A DNA stretch of 64,000 bases from Paenibacillus lupini (GCF_011761355.1 NZ_JAASRW010000004.1:51866-115865); one strand, 5' to 3'. Counted from the stretch's first letter, positions 55,284-64,000 are shown. Made by a program: numbers and translations. The notes: generated by a model from the letters alone, not told the origin.

Positions 55284-57074
55284 ATGTTAACGATCGAACG
55301 TTATTTGACGCTGTATGAGCGGTTTGCGAGTGAGCTTGGAGCTGGGGCAGCGGCTGAGGCGTCCATTGTGCAAGTAGCGGAGGCGCTGTATTGTACGGAA
55401 CGAAATGCCAAGCTTGTTCTCCGCAAACTGTCCGAGGAAGGCTTCATTGAGTGGAAGGCCGGTAGAGGCAGGGGCAACCGCTCGCAGATTACCTTCCGGG
55501 AAGACCGGGAGAAGCTGCTTCACGACCTATCACGGCAATATGCGGAAGACGGCGAATACAATAAGGCCTTTCATCTTCTCCAGACCTTTGGGGAAGGGAC
55601 GGCGGCGAATGAAAAATTTATGGAGTGGATGAGCGATAGCTTTGGCTTCCACAAGCAGCTGGGGAAAGAGGCCGATGTGCTTCGTCTTCCGATTACGAGG
55701 GTTATTACGACCCTGGATCCGGCAGAATGTGTCTTCTCGTTTGATTCCCATTTGATTCAACAGATCTTTGATAAGCTTGTTGTGCTGGAGGAGAATACGG
55801 GACGAATCTTGCCGGGAATTGCCCATGATTGGGAGTGTAATGAAGACGCCACGACGTGGACCTTTCACTTAAGGAAAGGGGTATTATTCCATGATGGAAC
55901 GGAGTTAACCGCTTCAGATGTCGTCTATACGATAGAACGTCTAAGAAGCGGGAAGTTCAACAGCTGGATTATGCGATCGCTTGGCAAGGTTGAAGCAGTA
56001 TCCAATCGGATTGTTCGTTTTCAACTGGATAAACCGAACTGGTTATTTCTCAAATACGCCTGCTCGAACGTAATGGCGATCCTGCCCTCCGGGCTGCGGG
56101 GACAAAATGAGGAAGTGTTCTGGAAGAAGCCCATTGGAACAGGTCCTTTCCAGATTGAAGAGTGGACCAGCGGAAGGCTGCTGCTTGGAGCGAACCTGCA
56201 TTATTTTCAAGGACGTCCCCACCTCGATCAAGTCGAGATTATACTTGTGCCGCAGCATGAGGCGCTTATGGAACGAATGGTAACCTGGCAGCAGCTGATC
56301 TGTGATCCAAAGCAGCAGGCGGTTACGGTGGAGAACGGCTGGATCAAGCTTGAATCCAAGAATGTCTGTACAAGTATGCTCAGTTGGAACATGCAAAGGA
56401 ATGGGCCGCAGCAGTCCGAGTTATTCCGAAGCCTTGTAGATCAGCTGCTTGACCGGAAGCTTATGATTCAAGAGCTTGGAGGATATCGACATTTTCCAGC
56501 GAATGGCTTTTTTCCTGAGTCAGAACCTTCAGCATCATTAACAACGCCAAGCAGGCTTCCATTTTCTCCGGAAGAGCTGCGAAAGCAGATTAGTGATAAC
56601 GGATTTGATCAATCGCCGATTACGTTATGTGCACATACAGCTCATTCGGATGATGCCTTTTGGATTCAGAAGCAGTGTATGGAATATGGTATTGAGGTAA
56701 AGGTTCGTATTGAAGGACCGGAGACAATTCATAGTGTCCTTGACGAGGTCGATCTCACGTTTCATTCGCTTGTATTTCCGGAGGATGAAGTCAGCTTAAT
56801 CGAGAGCTGTGAACAGGATAATAGTTTCCTGAAAAGACTGATGACGCCAGCGCTGTCTGCCTGGACAATCGAGAGATTTGATGAGGCGCTTGCTTGCAAA
56901 AATTCGCAAGACCGAATGGCTATCTATGCGGATATTGAAAGTAGACTTCACGGGGAGTACCAGGTCTTATTCCTGCTTCATAACCGGTTTTATACTGACT
57001 ATCACCCAACGCTCAAGGGTGTCCGAATTAATTCACTCGGATGGATTGATTTCAAACACATTTGGCGTGCCTAA
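55284..57074 (+). CDS. SgrR-like transcriptional regulator (HTH + SBP_bac_5)
   Basis: The 596-residue protein has an N-terminal winged HTH of the SgrR_N type (about 1-110: VAEALYCTERNAKLVLRKLSEEGFIEWKAGRGRGNRS) fused to a family-5 extracellular-solute-binding fold (about 165-500: ITTLDPAECVFSFDSHLIQQIFDKLVVLEENTGRILPGIAHDWE; TWTFHLRKGVLFHDGTELTASDVVYTIERL). It has no signal peptide, so the binding domain works inside the cell as a sensor, as in E. coli SgrR. GAGGTGAGG precedes the ATG. Its target and ligand are unknown; the small divergent gene is a candidate. Confidence 0.9.
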   Translation: MLTIERYLTLYERFASELGAGAAAEASIVQVAEALYCTERNAKLVLRKLSEEGFIEWKAGRGRGNRSQITFREDREKLLHDLSRQYAEDGEYNKAFHLLQTFGEGTAANEKFMEWMSDSFGFHKQLGKEADVLRLPITRVITTLDPAECVFSFDSHLIQQIFDKLVVLEENTGRILPGIAHDWECNEDATTWTFHLRKGVLFHDGTELTASDVVYTIERLRSGKFNSWIMRSLGKVEAVSNRIVRFQLDKPNWLFLKYACSNVMAILPSGLRGQNEEVFWKKPIGTGPFQIEEWTSGRLLLGANLHYFQGRPHLDQVEIILVPQHEALMERMVTWQQLICDPKQQAVTVENGWIKLESKNVCTSMLSWNMQRNGPQQSELFRSLVDQLLDRKLMIQELGGYRHFPANGFFPESEPSASLTTPSRLPFSPEELRKQISDNGFDQSPITLCAHTAHSDDAFWIQKQCMEYGIEVKVRIEGPETIHSVLDEVDLTFHSLVFPEDEVSLIESCEQDNSFLKRLMTPALSAWTIERFDEALACKNSQDRMAIYADIESRLHGEYQVLFLLHNRFYTDYHPTLKGVRINSLGWIDFKHIWRA

Positions 57075-57088
57075 CAATTAGCATGATT

Positions 57089-57117
57089 AAAAGCCTGCAT
57101 ACAGCAGGCTTTTTTTG
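57089..57117. terminator. Bidirectional terminator
   Basis: AAAAGCCTGC (57089-57098) pairs with GCAGGCTTTT (57104-57113), with a further three T. It separates the convergent SgrR-like and membrane protein genes. Confidence 0.9.
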
Positions 57118-57131
57118 TATGCAATGAGCAG

Positions 57132-57593
57132 CTATTCGGCTGATGCCGGAGCAAGACCGACCGATAAGGCACGGTTTCCCCACATGACTTTTTGCACAGC
57201 ATCAGCTTGTAAGTCCTGGCATTGCACAATGACGGTAACGTCTGACTTTTGTTTGTCTTGCTTCCGTCTGCTTTTCTTGGAGAAAATCGCATGTATTCCG
57301 AACCCCAGACTAAAGCCGATAAAGGCGGCGATAATCCCCCAGATCACCGGTCCCCATGTCCATATAAACCCAAAGCAGGTTCCAATGACAGACAATGCCG
57401 TAGCGCATGCAATACCAATCTCGACTCCCTTGGAAAGAGAGCTCTCTTGTATAGGCTGATCGGATTGAAAAGCTTGTGACTCCTTATCCATGCAAACGAC
57501 TAGCAGCTGCTCTCTCGCGATCCCTATACTCTCTATCTGACACAGCGCATATTCAAGCTCAATGGAATATTGGAAGGTGCCAATGATAATCAT
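57132..57593 (-). CDS. Membrane protein of unknown function, third gene of a three-gene operon
   Basis: The 153-residue protein has a small N-terminal soluble domain (IIIGTFQYSIELEYALCQIESIGI), two TM helices (about 57-75 and 80-102: GVEIGIACATALSVIGTCFGFIW, GPVIWGIIAAFIGFSLGFGI), a Lys/Arg patch and a C-terminal tail that looks like VTVIVQCQDLQADAVQKVMW. The outline (alpha/beta domain, Gly-rich hairpin, tail) resembles general-stress-type small membrane proteins, but no family is assigned. It overlaps the preceding gene by ATGA and has AGGTGA upstream. Confidence 0.7.
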   Translation of the reverse strand: MIIIGTFQYSIELEYALCQIESIGIAREQLLVVCMDKESQAFQSDQPIQESSLSKGVEIGIACATALSVIGTCFGFIWTWGPVIWGIIAAFIGFSLGFGIHAIFSKKSRRKQDKQKSDVTVIVQCQDLQADAVQKVMWGNRALSVGLAPASAE

Positions 57594-58372
57594 ATGTTTT
57601 CACCTGAATGGCTAAAGATTTGTACAGCGGAGGAATGGTAACGATCACGCAGATACTGGCGCTGCTCCAGGCTGAAGAGCAAATTATGCTCTTTCGCTTT
57701 GATGTAGGCATGATAAATAGATCCTCCCATAACAGAAGGCATAAATAACAGCCAGTGCACACGCAAAACAGCGATAGATTCGGTTAATCTGCCGGTAAGG
57801 AGATCGATTAGTGATACATGAACATGAGACAGCGAGATATACATCCACCACCAGAACATCGCATAGAAGGCAAGTCCGATCCGATGGTTATACATTTGAC
57901 CCATACCGGGGAAAAACAAGGAGAACACGGCTGCAACGAAAGGGCTCTTGGGCTGGATATACTGCACTTCTGATGCATAAATCTTTAGACTAGGCAGCGG
58001 TTCGTCCTCAAGCTTCGCGATTTGGTAAAGCTTATTCTGATAGATCGCAGAGCGGTAGCTATCCCACATAACGACGAAAAAAATAATGATATACCCAAGA
58101 ACCCACTGAGGAGCCAAGATGGCTTTGGCCTGTTCGAACTTCCCACAAAAACTATAGACGATTGCCTCGTTGATATGGCCAAGCGTATTAAATATAACCT
58201 CTGATAAAGTCAGAAAGGTTCCTCTCAAATACTGATTCAGCAGCATATGACCAAAGCCGGGGAAAGCAGCCGACCACCAAAGGACCATGTAGGGACTACG
58301 TTTATACAGAGAAGTAATGCCAAATAGGCTTAATTTGGCCCTAGGCCGGCGAGAGGGGCTCATGTTGTTCAT
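57590..58372 (-). CDS. Multi-pass membrane protein with two PGxGxxxN motifs
   Basis: The 260-residue protein has about six TM helices. It contains two similar segments, FPGFGHMLLNQYLRG and FFPGMGQMYNHRIG, a duplication typical of TM2-like small membrane modules (PGxGqxYxGr). This suggests two fused TM2-like halves. ATG 58372 has AAAGGAG at 5 bases and shares its A with the TAA of the upstream gene (TAATG). Co-translation of all three genes of the operon is likely. The function is unknown. Confidence 0.7.
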   Translation of the reverse strand: MNNMSPSRRPRAKLSLFGITSLYKRSPYMVLWWSAAFPGFGHMLLNQYLRGTFLTLSEVIFNTLGHINEAIVYSFCGKFEQAKAILAPQWVLGYIIIFFVVMWDSYRSAIYQNKLYQIAKLEDEPLPSLKIYASEVQYIQPKSPFVAAVFSLFFPGMGQMYNHRIGLAFYAMFWWWMYISLSHVHVSLIDLLTGRLTESIAVLRVHWLLFMPSVMGGSIYHAYIKAKEHNLLFSLEQRQYLRDRYHSSAVQIFSHSGENI

Positions 58373-59259
58373 TAACACTCCTTTCCAGCTATAACGCGAT
58401 AAAGTCTACTCAATAGCTGAATTACAATGATTTGCAGCAAAATGAGCAGAATCACGGACCACATACTCGAAGCATATAAAATGTCTTGCCGAATCAGCCA
58501 CAGGTAACCACAGCCCAACAAGCCAATTAATATCATTTTCCAGATCCAGTTGCCCCGCAAAGAAACTAACAAAGCAAAAAACACGGAGTCTATATGGACG
58601 ATCAGCGTAGCGAATGCAATATTGTCTCTGGAGGGGTCCTCGAACCAGCCGGGCTGAAATACAATCTGATGAAAAAAGATCAAATAGATAGCTATGACTG
58701 ATCCCTGCAAGGAAACATTGATGGTATACAGCAAGATCAAGCGAAATAGGTAAGGGAGTTTCGATGGGGATAGTTTATGCCAGAGCCATTTGCCTATCGA
58801 GAACAGCAGAATTATACCGATGCCTGTATAGATGACTTTCCACCAATGATGCTCGAATATGCCTAAATGAATAAAGGTCAGCTCAATCCCCATAAAGCCC
58901 GCTGCCAGGATCAGAATCCAGCCGAAGCTTATGCCGTAGACCGCTACTAACGTGCACGTAGACGGAACAATAAAGCCGTTAGATACGATAGCCCCTAAGG
59001 CACTGTCATAAAAAGGGTCCTTTAGCAGCCCTGGGTGATAGGTATAGCTGTTAAAAATAATGAATATGATCAGCTCGAAAATATAAATAGTCCCGGCAAT
59101 ACAAATATAGTAGGGGATTATCATGGAGCTTCGAGCTTTAACCCAGGAGAAAAGAAAGAATACAATACTGGCTATTATAAGCAGCAGATAAGGGACAAAA
59201 GAAGGAATAAGATCAACTCCTAAAGCAAGGTTTAGACTTATTTTTCCAATAGCATCCAA
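58372..59259 (-). CDS. Polytopic membrane protein of unknown function
   Basis: The 295-residue protein has about eight hydrophobic segments throughout and few charged residues. Two short loops look alike: YHPGLLKDPFYDSALGAIV and FQPGWFEDPSRDNIAFATLIV. This points to an internal duplication of a four-helix unit, similar in outline to small CBO0543-type membrane proteins of Bacilli. It is the first gene of the three-gene operon. The start is uncertain: TTG 59259 is used, with only a weak ribosome site. Confidence 0.65.
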   Translation of the reverse strand: MDAIGKISLNLALGVDLIPSFVPYLLLIIASIVFFLFSWVKARSSMIIPYYICIAGTIYIFELIIFIIFNSYTYHPGLLKDPFYDSALGAIVSNGFIVPSTCTLVAVYGISFGWILILAAGFMGIELTFIHLGIFEHHWWKVIYTGIGIILLFSIGKWLWHKLSPSKLPYLFRLILLYTINVSLQGSVIAIYLIFFHQIVFQPGWFEDPSRDNIAFATLIVHIDSVFFALLVSLRGNWIWKMILIGLLGCGYLWLIRQDILYASSMWSVILLILLQIIVIQLLSRLYRVIAGKEC

Positions 59260-59402
59260 ATTTATTCCATTGATATTCTCTTGAGGGCTGAAGATAGTAT
59301 GATGACGATCACATCAAACCTTCAAGCTCACCAAACATTCACGTAATCTTTCTTTAATATGATGGATGTGTACCATATTTTACCTATTGGGAGAGTGAAT
59401 TG

Positions 59403-61055
59403 ATGTACACATCACCACTGCAGCGCTTGGTGAAAACAGCTTTAGTTGGGACGGTAGCGGCCGCTTTACTGACTGCTCCATTCCTGCATTCGCACTCGGC
59501 TTTCGCAGCTGTTGGCAAGCCAAACTACGAGGTTAAGCTGAATCTGGATCCAGCTCTTGTGCTGGATTCGAGTCACAATCTGGTGAGCTCAGTCAGAAGT
59601 GAATTCGATACGGGGAGCTCCTACAAATCTTACAAAGTACAGTATATGGATACGGCAGCTCAAAGCATGCAAGGGCAAGGATGGGGCGAGCGGATCCGTA
59701 AGCGCGATGATCAAAGCACGCATGAAATTCAATTCAAGAAACGGTACGATGTGGCCAATGGCGACATTAACGCTGCTTTGACGCAAGCTGCCGGTGAAGG
59801 ACTCGATTCGTCCTCTGGCTTCGACTTCCAAATCGATTGGGGATATTCCAAACAAACGCTCAGCATTGCTTATGAGAAGGATGTTACGGTATCTGGCTCC
59901 AGCGGCAGCGGACTTAAGATGCCGAATGAGGCGACTTCCCGCACCGTATCGGTGGCTAATGAGCCGAGTAAATTCGCCAATTGGACAAGCACGGGCTGGG
60001 GAACAACGCAGCTGAATAATTCGGTTGTATACGGTCCGGTAGACTTCAAACGTTATGAAGGCACCTTCAATGACTTTGATCTGGATATTGAAGTATGGAT
60101 AGTTCTTAATGAAGCTAAGACGGGCTATGAGTACTGGGTAGAAGCTTCCTTTAAGGCAGATACTTACAGCGAAGCAAACTCGACACGTACAGCATTGATT
60201 AACGAGCTTAACAGCAAAGGCTGGCTCATCCCGCAGGACCTGCTGCGGACAAGCCAAATTATTGAGCGTTATGCACCGGCTCCTGTAACACCGGATACAA
60301 CAGCTCCAACGGTGCCAACGAATGTAACTGCAACAGCGGCATCAAGCAGCCAGGTCAAGCTGAACTGGACTGCTTCAACTGACAATGTGGGTGTAACGGG
60401 CTATAAAGTGTACCGCAATGGCTCGCTGGTTGGCACTTCAACATCGGCTTCCTTCAGTGATACTGGCCTGACAGCATTAACAAGCTACTCTTATACGGTA
60501 AAAGCGAAGGATGCGGCTGGTAATGAATCGGCTGCAAGTACATCGGTCAGCGCAACGACTTTGGCTGCAGGCAGCGGCGGTACAACTGGCGGAACGTATA
60601 ACGTGGATGGAAGCAAGGGTGCTTATATCGAAGCGGAGAACTATACGTCCAAGAACGGGACTTTTGTTGATGCGGCATGCTCTGTATGTTCGAACGGGCA
60701 TGACATGGAGACGGCAAATGGCTCGGGCGACAGCAGCACAAACTATATCGCCTATACAATTAATGTAACTAACGGTGGTTCCTTCTATGTTCATATGCTG
60801 AGCAGCGGTGTCGACACAAGCTCGGACAGCTTTACGGTTGCGCTTGACAGCACGTCCGGATCGCAGCTGACTACGACCTCGAACAGCACATGGGCTTGGA
60901 AAAAGCCTAGCAGTTCAATCTCGATCGCGACTGGTACGCATACCCTTTACATCAAAGTAAGAGAAGACGGCGCGAAGGTAGATAAAATCTACCTGTCGAA
61001 GTCGGGCACGGCTCCAACTGGTTTGGGCGGAACGGCTGCAACGCCGGTAAGCTAG
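59403..61055 (+). CDS. Secreted protein with CYTH-like N-terminal domain, Fn3 and CBM
   Basis: The 550-residue protein has a signal peptide (to about residue 33, AFA). An N-terminal domain (about 38-290) carries NYEVKLNLDP, VQYMDTAAQSM, GWGERIRKRDD, IQFKKRYDV and IDWGYSKQTLSIAYEK. This EVK/YxDT/GWxxRIRKR/KKRY succession is what the CYTH (triphosphate tunnel) fold shows, and similar secreted proteins exist in actinomycetes and fungi. Then come an Fn3 domain (about 300-390) and a C-terminal carbohydrate-binding module of the CBM6/35 type (about 397-540, YIEAENYTSKNGTF). GGGAGAG precedes ATG 59403. Catalytic activity is unknown. Confidence 0.75.
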   Translation: MYTSPLQRLVKTALVGTVAAALLTAPFLHSHSAFAAVGKPNYEVKLNLDPALVLDSSHNLVSSVRSEFDTGSSYKSYKVQYMDTAAQSMQGQGWGERIRKRDDQSTHEIQFKKRYDVANGDINAALTQAAGEGLDSSSGFDFQIDWGYSKQTLSIAYEKDVTVSGSSGSGLKMPNEATSRTVSVANEPSKFANWTSTGWGTTQLNNSVVYGPVDFKRYEGTFNDFDLDIEVWIVLNEAKTGYEYWVEASFKADTYSEANSTRTALINELNSKGWLIPQDLLRTSQIIERYAPAPVTPDTTAPTVPTNVTATAASSSQVKLNWTASTDNVGVTGYKVYRNGSLVGTSTSASFSDTGLTALTSYSYTVKAKDAAGNESAASTSVSATTLAAGSGGTTGGTYNVDGSKGAYIEAENYTSKNGTFVDAACSVCSNGHDMETANGSGDSSTNYIAYTINVTNGGSFYVHMLSSGVDTSSDSFTVALDSTSGSQLTTTSNSTWAWKKPSSSISIATGTHTLYIKVREDGAKVDKIYLSKSGTAPTGLGGTAATPVS

Positions 61056-61063
61056 GAAAGATG

Positions 61064-61102
61064 ATAGAGCGGACACTTGTTGAAGTGTCCGCTCTATTTT
61101 TT
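61064..61102 (+). terminator. Strong rho-independent terminator
   Basis: ATAGAGCGGACACTT (61064-61078) pairs perfectly with AAGTGTCCGCTCTAT (61083-61097) around a 4-nt loop, followed by T run. Confidence 0.92.
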
Positions 61103-61223
61103 ATGCCGAGTTGATGGATAGTGAAAGGAAATCGTTCTTTATCCGTCTATTGAAAGTGGGGAAAAGCAGAAATAGTGAAAGAATTGTGTTCATTCCTCCC
61201 CTAGTAACCTTCTTTGGGAGTTC

Positions 61224-61261
61224 TATAATAGGAGTTGCCTGAAAAAATGAAAGCGCATTCT
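61224..61261 (+). promoter_or_regulatory. -10 box and cre site before the beta-helix gene
   Basis: TATAAT (61224-61229) is followed by ATGAAAGCGCATTCT (61247-61261), a full match to the cre consensus WTGNAANCGNWNNCW. The site starts 18 bases after the -10 box, a position that allows CcpA roadblock repression. Confidence 0.6.
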
Positions 61262-61293
61262 CATTGCGAGGATAGCTTGAGGGAGGAATCCAA

Positions 61294-64000
61294 TTGCGTG
61301 CATCTATGTTGACTAGACAGAGCATCAAAGGTATTTCAATCACTATGGTGTTGATCATTCTGATCAGTATAATCAGTACAATCGTACCGCAATCAACCTT
61401 TGCATCTACTGGTGCAGGGACAACGTATTATGTTGATTCAGAGGGAGGAGACGACGCGAGCGATGGTCTAAGTGTGGATACAGCATGGAAGTCGCTGACG
61501 AAAGTAAGTGCTGCTACGTTTCAGCCTGGGGACAGAATCTTATTGAAAGCAGGAAGTGAATGGACAGGAGAGCAGCTGCATCCGCAAGGATCGGGTGAAG
61601 ATGGCAGTCCGATTACGATTGATATGTATGGGGCTGCAAGTCCAAAACCGAAGCTTAACGGTGCTGGTGCTATCGACTCTGTCGTTGAATTTTATAATCA
61701 GCAGTACTGGGACATTAATAATCTCGAAATTACGAATACAGCAGCGGGAGCACCTAATGATCCGTCTAAATTAGCGGATCTCAGAGGGATGCATGTAACA
61801 GGCAGAGATGCTGGAGTACTGAAGCATTTCTATATCCGTGGTGTGAATGTGCATGATGTGACCGGGTGGAATATGTGGATCAGCGGAAGTACGGCGGATG
61901 ATGAGCCGGGAAGCGGGATTTACCATGGCTCAGGCTGGGATGGCTCCAAACGGACCGGCGGCATCCTGTTCGAGACGCTGAAGCCAGGCGACACACCTAT
62001 TCCAACGAAGTTTGATGATGTTGTCATTGAGGACAGCATATTCCAGGATAATTCTTTTGGTGGGGTTATTTTCAAGCAATATGAAGGCGATGTTCACTGG
62101 GCATCGCGTGATGATGGGAAAAACCATTCGTCACCAACCGACCCGCTTGGTCAATGGTATGACCCAGAGTGGTATCCCCATACAAACATTACGATCCGTA
62201 ACAACTATTTCAGCCAATACAACTCAGATTTTGCATGTGACACCATCTACTTAACAAGTGTGAAAAATGCTTTGGTTGAACATAACGTATCAGCAGGTGC
62301 GGGTACTAGCGCCATTGAGATGTATTACACCGACAATATTACGGTTCAATACAATGAAGTCTACGATACGCTGGCTAAAGCAGGCGGCGCAGATTCTAAC
62401 GCCATTGACCCTGATAAAGAATCCACGAATATTCTGATTCAATACAACTACATTCACAATACGGGCGACGGCATTCTGCTGTGCGGCTTCGTGTTTGGTA
62501 CAGCAACAGTCCGTTATAACATTATTCAAGACGCGGCTCCAGCTAAACGTTTCTTGAATCCGCATGGAGACAAGGGAACGCAGCTGGTCTATAACAACAT
62601 TTTCTACAACACACAAGCTGGATCAAATGTGACGTTCGTCAATTCCTCTGGTGGCAGCGCGTACTTGAATGACTCGGATTACGCCGTGAAGATGTTCAAT
62701 AATATTTTCTATAATGCGGCAGGCGGTCCTGTTAAACCAGTAACAATCGCATCAGGTACCGGCGTGACTTACGATCACAACCTGTACTTTGGGCAAAATG
62801 TAATCCCTGCGGCAAACGAAGCACATGCGATTGTTGGCGATCCGAAGTTTACTGGTCCGGTTCCAACGACGAGCGGAGATGCTGAGACAGGTCCAATTCT
62901 TGATTTCTCAGGTTTTAAGCTGCTGCCAGGTTCCTTGGCTATTGGCAATGGTCTGGATGAGATTGGAATGAACTTGGCTAATTCGACAATGAATATTACG
63001 GATAACGGCGGCATGGATTTTGCAGGCCAGGAATTGTATAGCAGTAAACCGGATATTGGGGCTTTCGAATATTACGGTGACGTGAACAGTGGGACAGAGT
63101 CTATCACAGGACAAGTCAAAGACGCTGCGGGTACGCTGATTGACGGAGCGGAAGTAAGCTTGATGGTTAACGATACAAAGTATTCTGCACTTACGAATAC
63201 GTATGGCTTCTACAGTATTGCTGATGTACCTGTTGGAACGGATTATATGGTTACTGCAAGCAAGGAGTTTTATGCAACGGGCACAGATGAGCATGTTAAC
63301 GTTGCCGCTGGCGACACTACGTCGGGTGTAGATTTGACCGTTGTTTCGATGAATCCGACCGGAACGATTGAAGGTATGGTTAAAGATACATCGAATGTGG
63401 CGAATCCTTCGGCCGTAGCGGGAGCGGAAGTACGCATCAGCAATGGCGCTTCGGTGTTTGAGACGGTAACAACAGATGCTTCAGGCTATTTCTCGCTTGG
63501 CAATCTGCCTGTGAAATCCGGTTATACGGTGACGGTATCAAAGCCAGGTTATCAGTCATGGACGGTTACGGCGAAAGCTGGATCTCCTCTGGAAGTGAAG
63601 CCGGGCATTACCTTAACACTCGCGGATGTCTATCTATCGCCGGGCAAACCAGCTGTTGTCATTGATGATAACTTTGACACCAGCGCAACGGGCTCCGTTC
63701 CGGCAGACTGGACGGTGACAGCAACGGTTGCCGGCGGCAGCGTGGCCGTGGCTGAAAGTCCAAGCGCGACGAACAAGAGTGTGCTGATTTCCCAGCCGAC
63801 AGCTGGTAAGAACGGTAATAAAACATCGCTTTATAAAGCTTTGGACAATCTGAGCGGTATCGTTACCGTCGAATATTCGCTTAGTAAGAGCAATACGAAT
63901 CAATATTTCACTGTACCAATGGTTTATGGCGATAACTCTTCACACATGGCGGCAGCTGTAGGGATGGACAGTACGGGCATTCTGTACAAGGATAACGGAT
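61294..64000 (+). CDS. Secreted right-handed beta-helix polysaccharidase-like protein (partial)
   Basis: The frame is open from TTG 61294 (GGGAGG at 7 bases; ATG 61306 possible) to the window end, at least 902 codons. A signal peptide (ending TFASTGA) is followed by TYYVDSEGGDDASDGLSVDTAWKSL, the usual start of parallel beta-helix pectate lyase-like proteins. Beta-helix repeats follow (NITIRNNYFSQYN, NITVQYNEVYDT, NILIQYNYIHNTGDGILL, TVRYNIIQD). From about residue 600 there are two carboxypeptidase-regulatory-like Ig domains (GQVKDAAGTLIDGAEVSL; GMVKDTSNVANPS). The C-terminus is cut off. Pectate or rhamnogalacturonan lyase activity fits the locus but is not shown. Confidence 0.85.
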   Translation, partial: MRASMLTRQSIKGISITMVLIILISIISTIVPQSTFASTGAGTTYYVDSEGGDDASDGLSVDTAWKSLTKVSAATFQPGDRILLKAGSEWTGEQLHPQGSGEDGSPITIDMYGAASPKPKLNGAGAIDSVVEFYNQQYWDINNLEITNTAAGAPNDPSKLADLRGMHVTGRDAGVLKHFYIRGVNVHDVTGWNMWISGSTADDEPGSGIYHGSGWDGSKRTGGILFETLKPGDTPIPTKFDDVVIEDSIFQDNSFGGVIFKQYEGDVHWASRDDGKNHSSPTDPLGQWYDPEWYPHTNITIRNNYFSQYNSDFACDTIYLTSVKNALVEHNVSAGAGTSAIEMYYTDNITVQYNEVYDTLAKAGGADSNAIDPDKESTNILIQYNYIHNTGDGILLCGFVFGTATVRYNIIQDAAPAKRFLNPHGDKGTQLVYNNIFYNTQAGSNVTFVNSSGGSAYLNDSDYAVKMFNNIFYNAAGGPVKPVTIASGTGVTYDHNLYFGQNVIPAANEAHAIVGDPKFTGPVPTTSGDAETGPILDFSGFKLLPGSLAIGNGLDEIGMNLANSTMNITDNGGMDFAGQELYSSKPDIGAFEYYGDVNSGTESITGQVKDAAGTLIDGAEVSLMVNDTKYSALTNTYGFYSIADVPVGTDYMVTASKEFYATGTDEHVNVAAGDTTSGVDLTVVSMNPTGTIEGMVKDTSNVANPSAVAGAEVRISNGASVFETVTTDASGYFSLGNLPVKSGYTVTVSKPGYQSWTVTAKAGSPLEVKPGITLTLADVYLSPGKPAVVIDDNFDTSATGSVPADWTVTATVAGGSVAVAESPSATNKSVLISQPTAGKNGNKTSLYKALDNLSGIVTVEYSLSKSNTNQYFTVPMVYGDNSSHMAAAVGMDSTGILYKDNG

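Noticed and set aside
59589..60257. Open frame of 222 codons on the minus strand
   Set aside because: Antisense to the CYTH-like secreted protein; composition reflects the complement of that gene.

Overview
The window looks like part of the chromosome of a Paenibacillus-type Firmicute. The evidence is the gene complement: YesM/YesN two-component systems, Lpl-type sugar uptake genes with lipoprotein binding proteins, very large secreted multidomain polysaccharidases, CcpA-type cre sites, GGAGG-type ribosome binding sites and many TTG/GTG starts. No rRNA, tRNA, CRISPR array, transposase or phage gene was seen.

Layout. 1-3960: a cluster of CCAACGTA repeats, an AraC regulator, and a divergent three-gene sugar catabolic operon (isomerase/epimerase, Gfo/Idh dehydrogenase, CBM9-like protein). 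3970-5650: a ketopantoate reductase-like gene divergent from a TetR gene, followed by a cluster of DnaA-box-like 9-mers (5697-5795). 5941-20480: a large carbohydrate island whose order resembles the Bacillus subtilis yes/lpl region: sensor kinase, response regulator, binding protein, two permeases, FAD oxidoreductase, membrane-bound AraC sensor, then a second binding protein, two permeases and a GH88 unsaturated uronyl hydrolase. No ABC ATPase is present, so both importers probably share an MsmX-type ATPase encoded elsewhere. 20554-27141: a 1266-residue NHL/copper-amine-oxidase-N/FecR surface protein, a ROK regulator and a split chromate transporter. 27269-34859: small housekeeping and stress genes, a TetR-SDR operon with its operator, and a PyrH-like kinase behind a leader-peptide/terminator module, followed by argC under an ARG-box promoter.

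34914-47720: a collagen-like beta-helix protein; regulator/target pairs (HxlR, LysR, MarR, ArsR) with visible candidate operators; two MBL-fold hydrolases; Ohr; two unusual intergenic repeat arrays (45326-45568 and 46044-46226); and a frameshifted gene remnant. 48157-54111: a 1984-residue secreted fusion of a rhamnogalacturonan acetylesterase (CE12) and a rhamnogalacturonan lyase (PL11). 54249-59259: PAP2 phosphatase, SgrR-like regulator with a small divergent gene, and a three-gene membrane operon. 59403-64000: a secreted protein with a CYTH-like N-terminal domain plus Fn3 and CBM, and a secreted beta-helix protein that runs off the end.

How the genes fit together. The secreted enzymes (CE12-PL11 and the beta-helix protein) would cut pectin, especially rhamnogalacturonan I, outside the cell. 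The two importers would take up oligosaccharides, GH88 would remove the unsaturated uronate end, and the cytoplasmic dehydrogenase/isomerase genes could feed the sugars into metabolism. The YesM/YesN pair, the AraC proteins and CcpA (cre sites) would control this. The substrate is an inference from enzyme families, not something the sequence proves.
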